From: Pyxidicoccus xibeiensis | GTDB taxonomy: Bacteria; Myxococcota; Myxococcia; Myxococcales; Myxococcaceae | DNA length: 64,000 bases | Assembly: GCF_024198175.1 (NCBI RefSeq) | Contig: NZ_JAJVKV010000003.1 | Span: 744,001-808,000 of the forward strand | Direction of reading: 5' to 3' | Part shown: positions 8,516 to 15,075 of the stretch, one piece after another | How the letters are laid out: every line of letters starts with the position of its first letter | Position numbering within the stretch: the first letter of the stretch is position 1 | Translations under genes and position numbers: made by a program | The notes under the pieces: model-generated | Seen by the model: the letters and a program-made list of their open reading frames with translations, nothing else | What the model was told of the DNA's origin: nothing | Databases searched by the model: none

Positions 8516-8647
8516 GAGCGCCCGGCCGAAGCGGCCCTACAAGCTCGTGGTTCAACTCCACGCACCTACCCATGGGGTAGATGTCCCGTCGGCGGTCCGA
8601 CACTGACCTCTCAAGTCAGCCGTTCCGGCTGCTTCACTCGGGCGCTC
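8516..8647 (+). ncRNA. RNA1: permuted tRNA-like RNA with CTC anticodon arm (Y-RNA-like)
   Basis: Seen in the sequence, in order: terminal stem 5' side 8516-8524; 3-nt internal loop; inner stem 5' side 8528-8536; T arm 8546-8562 (CGTGG, loop TTCAACT, CCACG). Then come the acceptor-like 3' strand 8563-8571, a 3-nt loop, the acceptor-like 5' strand 8575-8583 (one A.C mismatch), and a D arm 8588-8601 with a GG in its loop. The anticodon arm is 8603-8619 (stem CTGAC/GTCAG, loop CTCTCAA, anticodon CTC, Glu), followed by inner stem 3' side 8627-8635, ACT loop and terminal stem 3' side 8639-8647. All tRNA parts are present but circularly permuted, and the acceptor stem is capped by a loop. It ends 26 bp before the metallophosphoesterase start. 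Confidence 0.7.
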
Positions 8648-8673
8648 ACTTCCTTCTCTTGGAGCTTCGCGTC

Positions 8674-9381
8674 ATGTCCCCCCGCACCATCGTCATCGGA
8701 GACCTCCACGGCTGCTACGACGAGGCCGTGGAGCTGCTCGCCAAGGTGGGGGCCACCTCCAGCGACCGCATCATCTTCGCGGGGGACCTGGTGGACCGGG
8801 GCCCGAAGCAGCGCGAGTGCGTGGAGCTGGCGATGCGGCACGAGGCCATCCTCGGCAACCACGAGGAGAAGCACCTCCAGCAGCGCCACCGGCCGGACGA
8901 CCGGCTGCTGCCGGACCACCTCGCGACGCGCCGGGCCCTGACGCCGGAGCACTACGACTGGATGGCGGCCCTGCCCCACTACCTCCGGTTGCCGGAGCAT
9001 AACGCCGTCGTCGTGCATGCCGGCATGCTGCCCGGACGGCCCGTCGAGGCCCAGGACCCCTACCACCTGCTCCACGCGCAGTGCATCCAGCCGCCCGCCA
9101 CCAAGAGCTACTGGCCCTCCAAGGCGCCAGAGGGGTGGACCTTCTGGACGCACCACTGGAAGGGCCCGGAGCGGGTCATCTTCGGCCACACCGTCTTCGA
9201 CAAGCCGCTCGTCACCGAGCACGCGGTGGGTATCGACACCGGCTGCGTGTATGGCCGCTCGCTGACGGCGGTGGTGCTCCCCACCTGGGAGCTCGTCTCG
9301 GTGCCAGCCCGGTCCTCGTACCGGGGCGGCAAAGACGTGGCGAAGTTCCCGGTGCACGGCGACGTGTGCGTCTACTCGTGA
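8674..9381 (+). CDS. Calcineurin-like metallophosphoesterase
   Basis: A 235-residue protein starting at ATG 8674 with GGAG upstream. It carries the full metallophosphoesterase signature: GDLHG (D10, H12), GDLVDRG (D38, R42), GNHE (N62, H63), the VVHAG His (115) and the GHT His (172). Such enzymes cleave phosphomonoesters or phosphodiesters with two metal ions; relatives include Ser/Thr protein phosphatases, Ap4A hydrolases and the phosphatase domain of Pnkp-type RNA-repair enzymes. The gene lies exactly between RNA1 and RNA2 on the same strand, with 16 bp to RNA2. A role in RNA end processing is therefore possible, but this is inferred from location only. Confidence 0.85.
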   Translation: MSPRTIVIGDLHGCYDEAVELLAKVGATSSDRIIFAGDLVDRGPKQRECVELAMRHEAILGNHEEKHLQQRHRPDDRLLPDHLATRRALTPEHYDWMAALPHYLRLPEHNAVVVHAGMLPGRPVEAQDPYHLLHAQCIQPPATKSYWPSKAPEGWTFWTHHWKGPERVIFGHTVFDKPLVTEHAVGIDTGCVYGRSLTAVVLPTWELVSVPARSSYRGGKDVAKFPVHGDVCVYS

Positions 9382-9397
9382 GCACCTGACAGCTTTT

Positions 9398-9534
9398 CGC
9401 GCCCGGCAGACGGGGTCCTACACGCAAAGAGGTGCAGGTTCGAATCCTGCCGGGGCCACTCATGGCCCCGTAGCTCAACGGTAGAGCGCTGGACCCTTAA
9501 TCCAGAGGACAACCGGCCTCGTCACTCGGGCGCG
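9398..9534 (+). ncRNA. RNA2: permuted tRNA-like RNA with CTT anticodon arm (Y-RNA-like)
   Basis: Seen in order: terminal stem 5' side 9398-9405; 3-nt loop; inner stem 5' side 9409-9417; T arm 9434-9450 (GCAGG, loop TTCGAAT, CCTGC). Then the acceptor 3' strand 9451-9457 (CGGGGCC), six-base loop ACTCAT, and the acceptor 5' strand 9464-9470 (GGCCCCG, a perfect 7-bp match). The D arm is 9473-9487 (GCTC/GAGC, GG in loop) and the anticodon arm 9489-9505 (CTGGA/TCCAG, loop CCCTTAA, anticodon CTT, Lys, with C at position 33). Inner stem 3' side is 9515-9523, then the ACT loop and terminal stem 3' side 9527-9534, followed by TCTTTT. Joining the halves at the variable loop would give an otherwise near-normal tRNA-Lys body. 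It lies 152 bp before the Ro60-like gene. Confidence 0.75.
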
Positions 9535-9559
9535 TCTTTTCCTTCTTCACTCCGACTTC

Positions 9560-9597
9560 GCACGGGCGGCCTTCGCTGCCGTGAAGGCCACCCGTGC
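9560..9597 (+). other. Long hairpin between RNA2 and the Ro60-like gene
   Basis: Positions 9560-9574 pair with 9583-9597: 15 bp with a single C.A mismatch around an 8-nt loop. It follows the TCTTTT after RNA2 and could be a second processing or termination element, or a structured 5' leader of the Ro60-like mRNA. Confidence 0.5.
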
Positions 9598-9685
9598 GCT
9601 CCACGCGCGGTGCACTCCTCTTGCGCGCAACGCGAGAGGTCCGCCCCGCGCCTGACACGCGGCACGTCCCGAAAGGGGGACACCC

Positions 9686-11458
9686 ATGACGACCCAGACG
9701 CAGAACACGAACCTGCTGCCGGAGGCGCAGCGCGGCCCGGCCGAGCGGCTGCTGGACCTGGTGCTCGGAGGCTCGGCGCACCTGTGGCACAACCGGCCCG
9801 GCCTGGACCTGGACGGCACGTGGTACGCGGCGGCGCACGCCAGCCCGGCGCAGAAGGCGCGCGGGCGGGCGGTGAAGCCGGGCCTCTTCGTGCCGGCGGC
9901 GGTGAAGCTCTACAAGCAGCTGCTGGACATCTACCAGCTCAACTCGGAGCTGATGGCGCACTTCGCGTCGTACGCGCTGACGCAGACGGACTGGCGTGAC
10001 CTGAAGGTCGCCACGTGCGCGCTCATGCTGGTGCAGGAGCACGCGGGCCAGCCCGTGCGCGACGACACCGGCCAGGTGGCGTTCCACGACGACGACTGGC
10101 GGGCCATCGGCGAGGCCATGGTGCTCCACTACGAGCGCAAGTCCACGCGCATGCTGGCGCCCAAGGCGGTGCTGCGGGTGGCGGAGCTGCTCGAGCAGCC
10201 GGAGATTGCGCGCCTCAACCGCGAGGCGGGCTTCGGTGACCCCGCGTCCCGCAAGGCGCCGCTGGGCCGCTGGAAGCGCGTGGCGTCCAAGTGGCTGGCG
10301 GCGCGTGAGGCGAACCTGCCGATGCTCCAGGGACTGGTGAAGGCCGGGTACAAGGAGACGCTGAAGAAGCTGGCGCGCAAGGCGGGCTACAAGCCGACCA
10401 CGCAGGCCTTCTTCGAGGTGCTCGGCTGGAAGCAGAAGCAGTCCACGGCGGGCCACCGGACGGTGGGCCTGACGGGCCTGACGCTGGTCAAGCGGGAGCG
10501 CTTCGACGGGCTCTCGGAGGCGGAGATCTGCGAGTGGGTCGAGCTGGAGCGCCTCTCCTACAAGGAGGTGGTGGGCCGGCTGCCGAAGGACGTGGGCCTG
10601 ACGCCGGCCATCATGGCGGCCCTGCTCCCGTCGCTGTCGGACCGGGACTTGCGGCTGATGACGCCGACGCTGGAGGAGCTGGGGCTGTTGGCGGAGGCCC
10701 CGGTGCGTGCGCGCTGGGAGAAGGCCGTGCAGACGGCGACGGACCAGCGGGCGCTGAACATCGCGAAGAACGTCCGCAGCGAGGTGCTGCGGCAGAAGCT
10801 GGAGGAGGCGAGCGACAACGCGGCGCGCACGGCGGTGGCGGAGGCGACCGCGGAGACCGACGTGAGGGTGATGTTCCTCATCGACAAGTCGGGCTCCATG
10901 GAGGGGGCCATCGAGAACTCGAAGGAGGCGCTGGCGCGCATCCTCGCGGGCTTCCCGATGGAGAAGCTGCATGTCGCGGCGTTCGACACGATGGGCACGG
11001 TGCTGAAGCCGAAGGCGGCCAACCGCACGGCGGTGCAGCACATGCTGGCGGGGCTGAAGGCAGCGGGTGGCACGACGCACGCGGCCGCGGTGCAGGCGCT
11101 GCACCGGGACGGCGTGAGGGTGCCGGAGGGGGCGAAGCTGGTGGTCATCGTCGTGGGAGACGAGGCGGGCGAGGCGGGTGACCAGTTCGCCCGGGCGTTC
11201 CGTGACTTCGGCTACACGGTGTCGGCCATGGCGTTGCTGGTGTCGGTGGCGGGTGCGCGCGGCAACACGGTGCGCACGTGCGCGGGCCAGCTGAAGGTGC
11301 CGTTCAGCGAGGTGGACGTGGACCAGTTCGCGGACCCGTACCAGGTGCCGCGGGTGCTGAAGGCGCTGCTGGACGCGCCGGCGGCGCCGGGGGCTCCTTC
11401 CACGCAGTCCGGGTGGGTGGAGCGGGTGATGCGCACGCCGCTGCTGAAGGTGGCGTGA
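9686..11458 (+). CDS. Ro60/TROVE-like protein: helical domain plus vWA domain
   Basis: 590 residues. Residues 1-385 are a mostly helical region (e.g. GYKETLKKLARKAGYKPTTQ, ICEWVELERLSYKEVVGRLP), followed by a von Willebrand A domain with an intact metal site: D400, S402 and S404 of DKSGS, T463/T464 of GGTTH, and D492. A helical solenoid followed by a MIDAS-bearing vWA domain is the architecture of Ro60/Rsr, which binds Y RNAs and ends of misfolded RNAs. The canonical TROVE N-terminal GGTYY-type segment is not seen, so this is a divergent or parallel family. The GGGGGA site before ATG 9686 is good. The upstream RNA2 is the natural candidate ligand (inference). Confidence 0.65.
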   Translation: MTTQTQNTNLLPEAQRGPAERLLDLVLGGSAHLWHNRPGLDLDGTWYAAAHASPAQKARGRAVKPGLFVPAAVKLYKQLLDIYQLNSELMAHFASYALTQTDWRDLKVATCALMLVQEHAGQPVRDDTGQVAFHDDDWRAIGEAMVLHYERKSTRMLAPKAVLRVAELLEQPEIARLNREAGFGDPASRKAPLGRWKRVASKWLAAREANLPMLQGLVKAGYKETLKKLARKAGYKPTTQAFFEVLGWKQKQSTAGHRTVGLTGLTLVKRERFDGLSEAEICEWVELERLSYKEVVGRLPKDVGLTPAIMAALLPSLSDRDLRLMTPTLEELGLLAEAPVRARWEKAVQTATDQRALNIAKNVRSEVLRQKLEEASDNAARTAVAEATAETDVRVMFLIDKSGSMEGAIENSKEALARILAGFPMEKLHVAAFDTMGTVLKPKAANRTAVQHMLAGLKAAGGTTHAAAVQALHRDGVRVPEGAKLVVIVVGDEAGEAGDQFARAFRDFGYTVSAMALLVSVAGARGNTVRTCAGQLKVPFSEVDVDQFADPYQVPRVLKALLDAPAAPGAPSTQSGWVERVMRTPLLKVA

Positions 11459-11560
11459 GTGTGGAGCAACCGCGGTTGCGGTGGGAGTGGAGCGGGTGAT
11501 GCGCACGCCGCGGCCGAAGGTGGCGTGAGTGTGAAGCAACCGCGGTTGCAGTGAGGAAGG
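11421..11560 (+). repeat. 70-bp tandem duplication of the 3' end of the Ro60-like gene
   Basis: Positions 11421-11490 and 11491-11560 are two imperfect copies of one 70-bp unit. The first copy contains the last 12 codons and TGA of the Ro60-like gene; the second is non-coding and ends in the ribosome-binding region of the next gene. Each copy contains the same perfect 14-bp palindrome (11466-11479 and 11536-11549), which could be a protein-binding site or a hairpin between the two cistrons. Confidence 0.85.
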
Positions 11561-11570
11561 AGGAGGCGGC

Positions 11571-12932
11571 GTGGACTACCGGAAGTTCCTCGGGAAGGTG
11601 GAGTCGGCGGTGCTGCCGTACTTTGGCGGCGGCACCGTGGACGCCCCCTCGCGCCGCCTCCGTGTCGCCGCCCCGGTCCGCCCGGGGTGGTGGCGCTTCG
11701 AGGTGTCGGGGCGGGTCGCCACGGCGCGCGAGCCGGCCGGGCCGGAGGGCCTGGACGGGCTGCCGCGCGTGCGGGGCCATGTGTGGGGCAGCCGGCTGGT
11801 GCGCGAGGGCGCGGTGGCCGAGCCCCTGGAGCTGATGCCGGAGGAGGAGCCGCCACGGCTGGCGCCGGTGTGCGCGCGGCGGTGGCATGACGGCTCGCTG
11901 GTGTTCGACGGCGTGGAGTTCGAGGGCGAGGCGGAGGACGCGGCGCGCCGCGCGCTGGAGGAGGGCCAGTCCCTCTCGGGCGCGAAGGGCGTGAGCGCGC
12001 CGCTGCGGGCGGCGTTCGGCTACGCGCTGCTGGAGGCGGCCTCGCGGGCGCTGCGCATTCCCTTCGCGCCGGCGGAGCTGCGGGGCCGCGTGCTGGCGGT
12101 GGCGGAGGGAGGCCGCGCGGAGGCAGAGGCCTGCCTGCGGCACCTGGTGGCCGAGCGCGAGGCGCACCTGCGCGAGCGGGCGGTGCGGGCGGCGGCGCTG
12201 GATGCAAGGGCGCACGAGGAGCGGGAGGCGGCGCAGGCGCGGGAGTACTCGGCGGGGCTCGTGTCGGAGGCACAGCGGCGGGTGGCGGAGCTCGGAGCCT
12301 CGGGCCGGTGGGCCGACGAGCGCGGCGCCGTGCCAGGGCGGGAGTCGGAGTCTTGGCGGCGAGCGCAGGGCCAGGGGGCCCATGCGGGGCAGGCGCCGGA
12401 CGCGTGGCGTCGGGCCGAGGGGCGCGGGGCCGTGCCGGGCCGGGAGGCGGAGGCCTGGCGGCGGGCCGTGGAGCACGGGGCCGCGGAGGGCCGGGAGGTG
12501 GAGGCCCGGCGGCGGGCCGAGCGGCACGGGGCCGTGCCGGGCCGGGAGGCTGAGGCCTGGCGGCGGGCCGTGGAGCACGGCACGGCGGACCGGGTGCGCA
12601 CGGCGAACCTGGTGGCCGAGGCGCAGCGGCGGGCGGGGCGCAACGGGCGGAGGGCCGCGCGGGAGGACGGCATGGACCGGGCGGAGCGGGCGCTGCTCGG
12701 TGCGGGCGCGCGGCTGCGGGACATGCGCCGGCTGGGCGGCAACCGGCTGGAGGTGACGTACTCGTTCATGGACGAGCGCTTCATCTCCATCGTGGACGCG
12801 GACACGCTCCAGGTGGTGGACGCAGGAGTGTGCCTGGCGGGCGCGGACGGCGAGGTGACGCTGGAGAGCCTGCCGTCGGTCATCCGCGAGGCCATCGACA
12901 CGGGCGTGCTGGTGATTACGCGGCACGCGTAG
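11571..12932 (+). CDS. Ala/Arg/Glu-rich protein of unknown function, second gene after RNA2
   Basis: 453 residues from GTG 11571, which has an excellent AGGAGG site. The N-terminal 100 residues are mixed and Trp/Val-rich. Residues about 170-380 are highly charged and helical, with degenerate repeats of about 18 residues around the phrases AWRRAVEHG and AVPGREAE, suggesting a coiled coil or RNA-binding basic helix. The last 75 residues are a compact alpha/beta domain (RLEVTYSFMDERFISIVDADTLQVVDAG). I recognise no family. It sits between the Ro60-like and JAMM-like genes with gaps of 112 and 20 bp, so the three are probably one operon. Confidence 0.6.
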   Translation: MDYRKFLGKVESAVLPYFGGGTVDAPSRRLRVAAPVRPGWWRFEVSGRVATAREPAGPEGLDGLPRVRGHVWGSRLVREGAVAEPLELMPEEEPPRLAPVCARRWHDGSLVFDGVEFEGEAEDAARRALEEGQSLSGAKGVSAPLRAAFGYALLEAASRALRIPFAPAELRGRVLAVAEGGRAEAEACLRHLVAEREAHLRERAVRAAALDARAHEEREAAQAREYSAGLVSEAQRRVAELGASGRWADERGAVPGRESESWRRAQGQGAHAGQAPDAWRRAEGRGAVPGREAEAWRRAVEHGAAEGREVEARRRAERHGAVPGREAEAWRRAVEHGTADRVRTANLVAEAQRRAGRNGRRAAREDGMDRAERALLGAGARLRDMRRLGGNRLEVTYSFMDERFISIVDADTLQVVDAGVCLAGADGEVTLESLPSVIREAIDTGVLVITRHA

Positions 12933-12952
12933 CGGAAGAGGAGGAGGAAGCC

Positions 12953-13324
12953 ATGACGACGCGAGAGGTCTGCCTGCTCATCGGCCGCGACGGTCAGGTG
13001 CTGTGGGGCGACGAGTCCGACAGTCCCTTCGTGCTGCCGGACTCCCGCGAGAGGTGGGAGGCCATCTGGAGTCTGCGGGACGAGCTGGCGGAGGTGGCGC
13101 ACAGCCACCCCGACGGCCCGCTCGGCTTCTCCGCCGAGGACGAGAGCACCATGTCCGCGCTCACCTCGGCGCTCGGGCGACCACTGCGGTTCTCCGTGGT
13201 GGCGCCCGGGGGCATGGTGGCGCGCGTGGACGGGCGCGACGTGCTCGTGTCCGACGAGCCGTGGTGGGCGGAGCCGCTGCGGCGCGTGTCCGGCATGCGC
13301 CGCGAGCCGCGCGCCCTGGCGTGA
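12953..13324 (+). CDS. JAMM/MPN-type metallopeptidase-like protein
   Basis: A 123-residue protein starting at ATG 12953 with a GGAGGA site. It contains an exact JAMM signature, H-x-H-x7-S-x2-D: H50, H52, S60 and D63, in the phrase HSHPDGPLGFSAED. The upstream Glu required for catalysis could be E21 or E44; this cannot be settled by eye. JAMM proteins remove ubiquitin-like proteins or process their C-termini, and in bacteria also act on other isopeptide or thioester-like bonds. It is the last gene of the Ro60-like unit. A ubiquitin-like/E1-like pair lies 11 kb downstream but is not contiguous. Confidence 0.7.
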   Translation: MTTREVCLLIGRDGQVLWGDESDSPFVLPDSRERWEAIWSLRDELAEVAHSHPDGPLGFSAEDESTMSALTSALGRPLRFSVVAPGGMVARVDGRDVLVSDEPWWAEPLRRVSGMRREPRALA

Positions 13325-13489
13325 CCCGGGGCAATCCTGCCCCGTCCCGCAGTCCATAGTCCTTGCGAACGTCAGTCAATCGCCAAGACTCGCGGCTGCC
13401 TTGCTGGCACGTCTCTCGAATTCCACCTTGGTCCCGCGCATTGCAGACCTCCTCGCCTTGCGCCCCTGAATCCCCACCCAGGACGGACC

Positions 13490-13936
13490 ATGAAAGCCTC
13501 TGCCGCTTCGTTTGTATTGATTTCCGCCACCCTGCTCGCGGCCACTCCCGCCGACGCAGGAAACTGGTTTGCTTGCGGTAACCTCACGCAGATTGGCTGG
13601 AGTTGTCAGCTCCCGAGCTACCCGAGCAGCCACTACGAGTACGGCGTGGCCTACAACTCGGCCGAGCCACAAGTGACCAACTGCGCGTACTGGAACTACG
13701 GGCTGCGCCTCATCAACAGGCATCCATACATCATCGCGAGCGACAACCCCCAGACGGGTTCACTCTGGGGTGGTTTCATCTTCTATACCAGCACGCTCGC
13801 CTCGGACGACGACACCTGCTCTGGAGGCAGCTGGCGTCATCAGTATTGGATCCTGGATTCAAACAATGCCGTCAAGGCCATCGGCTCCAACGGCTGCGCT
13901 GGAAGCAACCACCTCATCTACTGTCGCGCCCGATAG
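13490..13936 (+). CDS. Secreted Cys-containing protein of unknown function
   Basis: A 148-residue protein with a typical signal peptide (SFVLISATLLAATPADAG). The mature part is short, rich in Tyr, Trp, Ser and Asn, and has six or more Cys residues (e.g. WFACGN, WSCQLP, VTNCAYW, DDTCSGG, SNGCAGS, IYCRAR), suggesting a disulfide-stabilised extracellular domain. G+C is lower than in neighbouring genes. No family is recognised. It begins about 165 bp after the JAMM-like gene and is followed after 9 bp by another small protein gene. Confidence 0.6.
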   Translation: MKASAASFVLISATLLAATPADAGNWFACGNLTQIGWSCQLPSYPSSHYEYGVAYNSAEPQVTNCAYWNYGLRLINRHPYIIASDNPQTGSLWGGFIFYTSTLASDDDTCSGGSWRHQYWILDSNNAVKAIGSNGCAGSNHLIYCRAR

Positions 13937-13945
13937 GTGTGAGCC

Positions 13946-14455
13946 ATGCGGGTCCGACCCCTCATGCCTTCCGTCGCGTGCCTCATGGTGGGGCTCCTGA
14001 TAGGGCTGGGCTGGGAAGACATGCCCTCGAACAAGCAGCCCGGGCCGCCTGAAGTCTCGTCGCGGACTCCACGCGGAGCGCCTTCATGCCCGGCCCCAGG
14101 TCCCTTCGGCTCACTCCCGGCGCAGGGCAACGCCCCCTCGCTCGCGGACATCCGGGCAGCCATCCGTGAAGAACTGCGAGCCGAGCTCGCGGCATACCGG
14201 TCCCCGAACGACGAGGTCGAGGAACGCGTTCCCGGGGAAGACGCCGAGCAGCGACGACAACTGGCGCACGAGCGGGCGAGCAGGGCTCTCGCGGATGCCG
14301 TTCGCCACGGCGCCTGGTCACAGGAGGCCCGCGAGCAGTTCCGTAGCACCCTTCACGAACTGTCCATCCCGCAGCAGGACCAGCTCATCGGCGAGCTCTT
14401 CAGCGCCATCCAGAGCGGCAGGTTGAAGCTGGATGGGGCTGGCCCACCCCTGTAG
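13946..14455 (+). CDS. Membrane-anchored small protein of unknown function
   Basis: A 169-residue protein with one N-terminal hydrophobic segment (SVACLMVGLLIGLGW) that is either a signal peptide without a clear cleavage site or a membrane anchor. The middle is Pro-rich and low-complexity. The C-terminal 100 residues are helical and charged (IRAAIREELRAELAAYR, RQLAHERASRALADAVRHG, QLIGELFSAIQSGRL) and probably form a helical bundle or coiled coil. No family is recognised. It follows the preceding secreted-protein gene closely and ends at a hairpin. Confidence 0.5.
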   Translation: MRVRPLMPSVACLMVGLLIGLGWEDMPSNKQPGPPEVSSRTPRGAPSCPAPGPFGSLPAQGNAPSLADIRAAIREELRAELAAYRSPNDEVEERVPGEDAEQRRQLAHERASRALADAVRHGAWSQEAREQFRSTLHELSIPQQDQLIGELFSAIQSGRLKLDGAGPPL

Positions 14456-14474
14456 CGAACGCTCCAGCAATCCA

Positions 14475-14503
14475 CCGCGCCGTGTTCGACGGGCACGGCG
14501 CGG
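14475..14503 (+). terminator. Hairpin terminator
   Basis: A perfect 10-bp G+C-rich stem (14475-14484 with 14494-14503) around a 9-nt loop, 20 bp after the stop codon of the preceding gene. Only TT follows, so termination is likely Rho-assisted or weak. Confidence 0.55.
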
Positions 14504-15075
14504 TTCAGTCGACACCCGTCGCGATGCGCCACACCTCGGTTTCGGAGCGGACGCATTCAAGACGCGGCTGAGTCTTCCCTCGCCGAGGGAAGGACGAGCC
14601 TCCCGTGGAATGAAGATTCCTTCCAGCCTCAGGATGAGGAGAGGACCGACCACCGCGCCGCCATGCCGTGCAAGCCCTCGCGACCTGGGACAGCCGACGC
14701 GAGCCAGGGAAACGCTTGTGGATGGCTGACTCAAGACTCCAGGGCGACTGTATTCCTTGGATTCTGGAGCAGATACTCCCCGCGGCCGTGGTCGCCGGGG
14801 ACCTATCTGTGAGCTCGGTCCCCATGTCGGAGCGTGGTACCCCGGCAACAGCATCAGGAGGTTTCGCGGCTCCGGCCGCTTCATGTGCGCCAATGCCCGT
14901 CGTCGTCTTCGACGCGGTGCCGCTGAGCCGCGCGCAACATGCTCGGGAGGACCGCTGGCCGACGCTGTGGCAAGCGGTGCGCTGGAGCCCATGCTCCTCC
15001 CGTGTTCCCGCGAGCCATGGCTTCGGGCAGGCTTGGAGCCTCAGGACGCCACGGGACGCTTCCCGGCGTGAATCC
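14504..15075. other. Gene-free region of about 570 bp
   Basis: Between the hairpin and the DUF2267 gene on the opposite strand. The frames here have no ribosome-binding site, no recognisable domain and codon use unlike the neighbours. I see no tRNA, repeat or clear promoter. It may be a decayed gene. Confidence 0.5.

Noticed and set aside
9398..9534. RNA2 read as two ordinary but decayed neighbouring tRNA genes
   Set aside because: Not preferred because the acceptor strands match over all seven pairs and the flanks form a paired terminal stem that recurs with compensatory changes in RNA1. It remains the main alternative.
13402..13425. A TGGCAC sequence like the -24 part of a sigma-54 promoter before the secreted-protein gene at 13490
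   Set aside because: The -12 part (TTGC) is not found at the required spacing.
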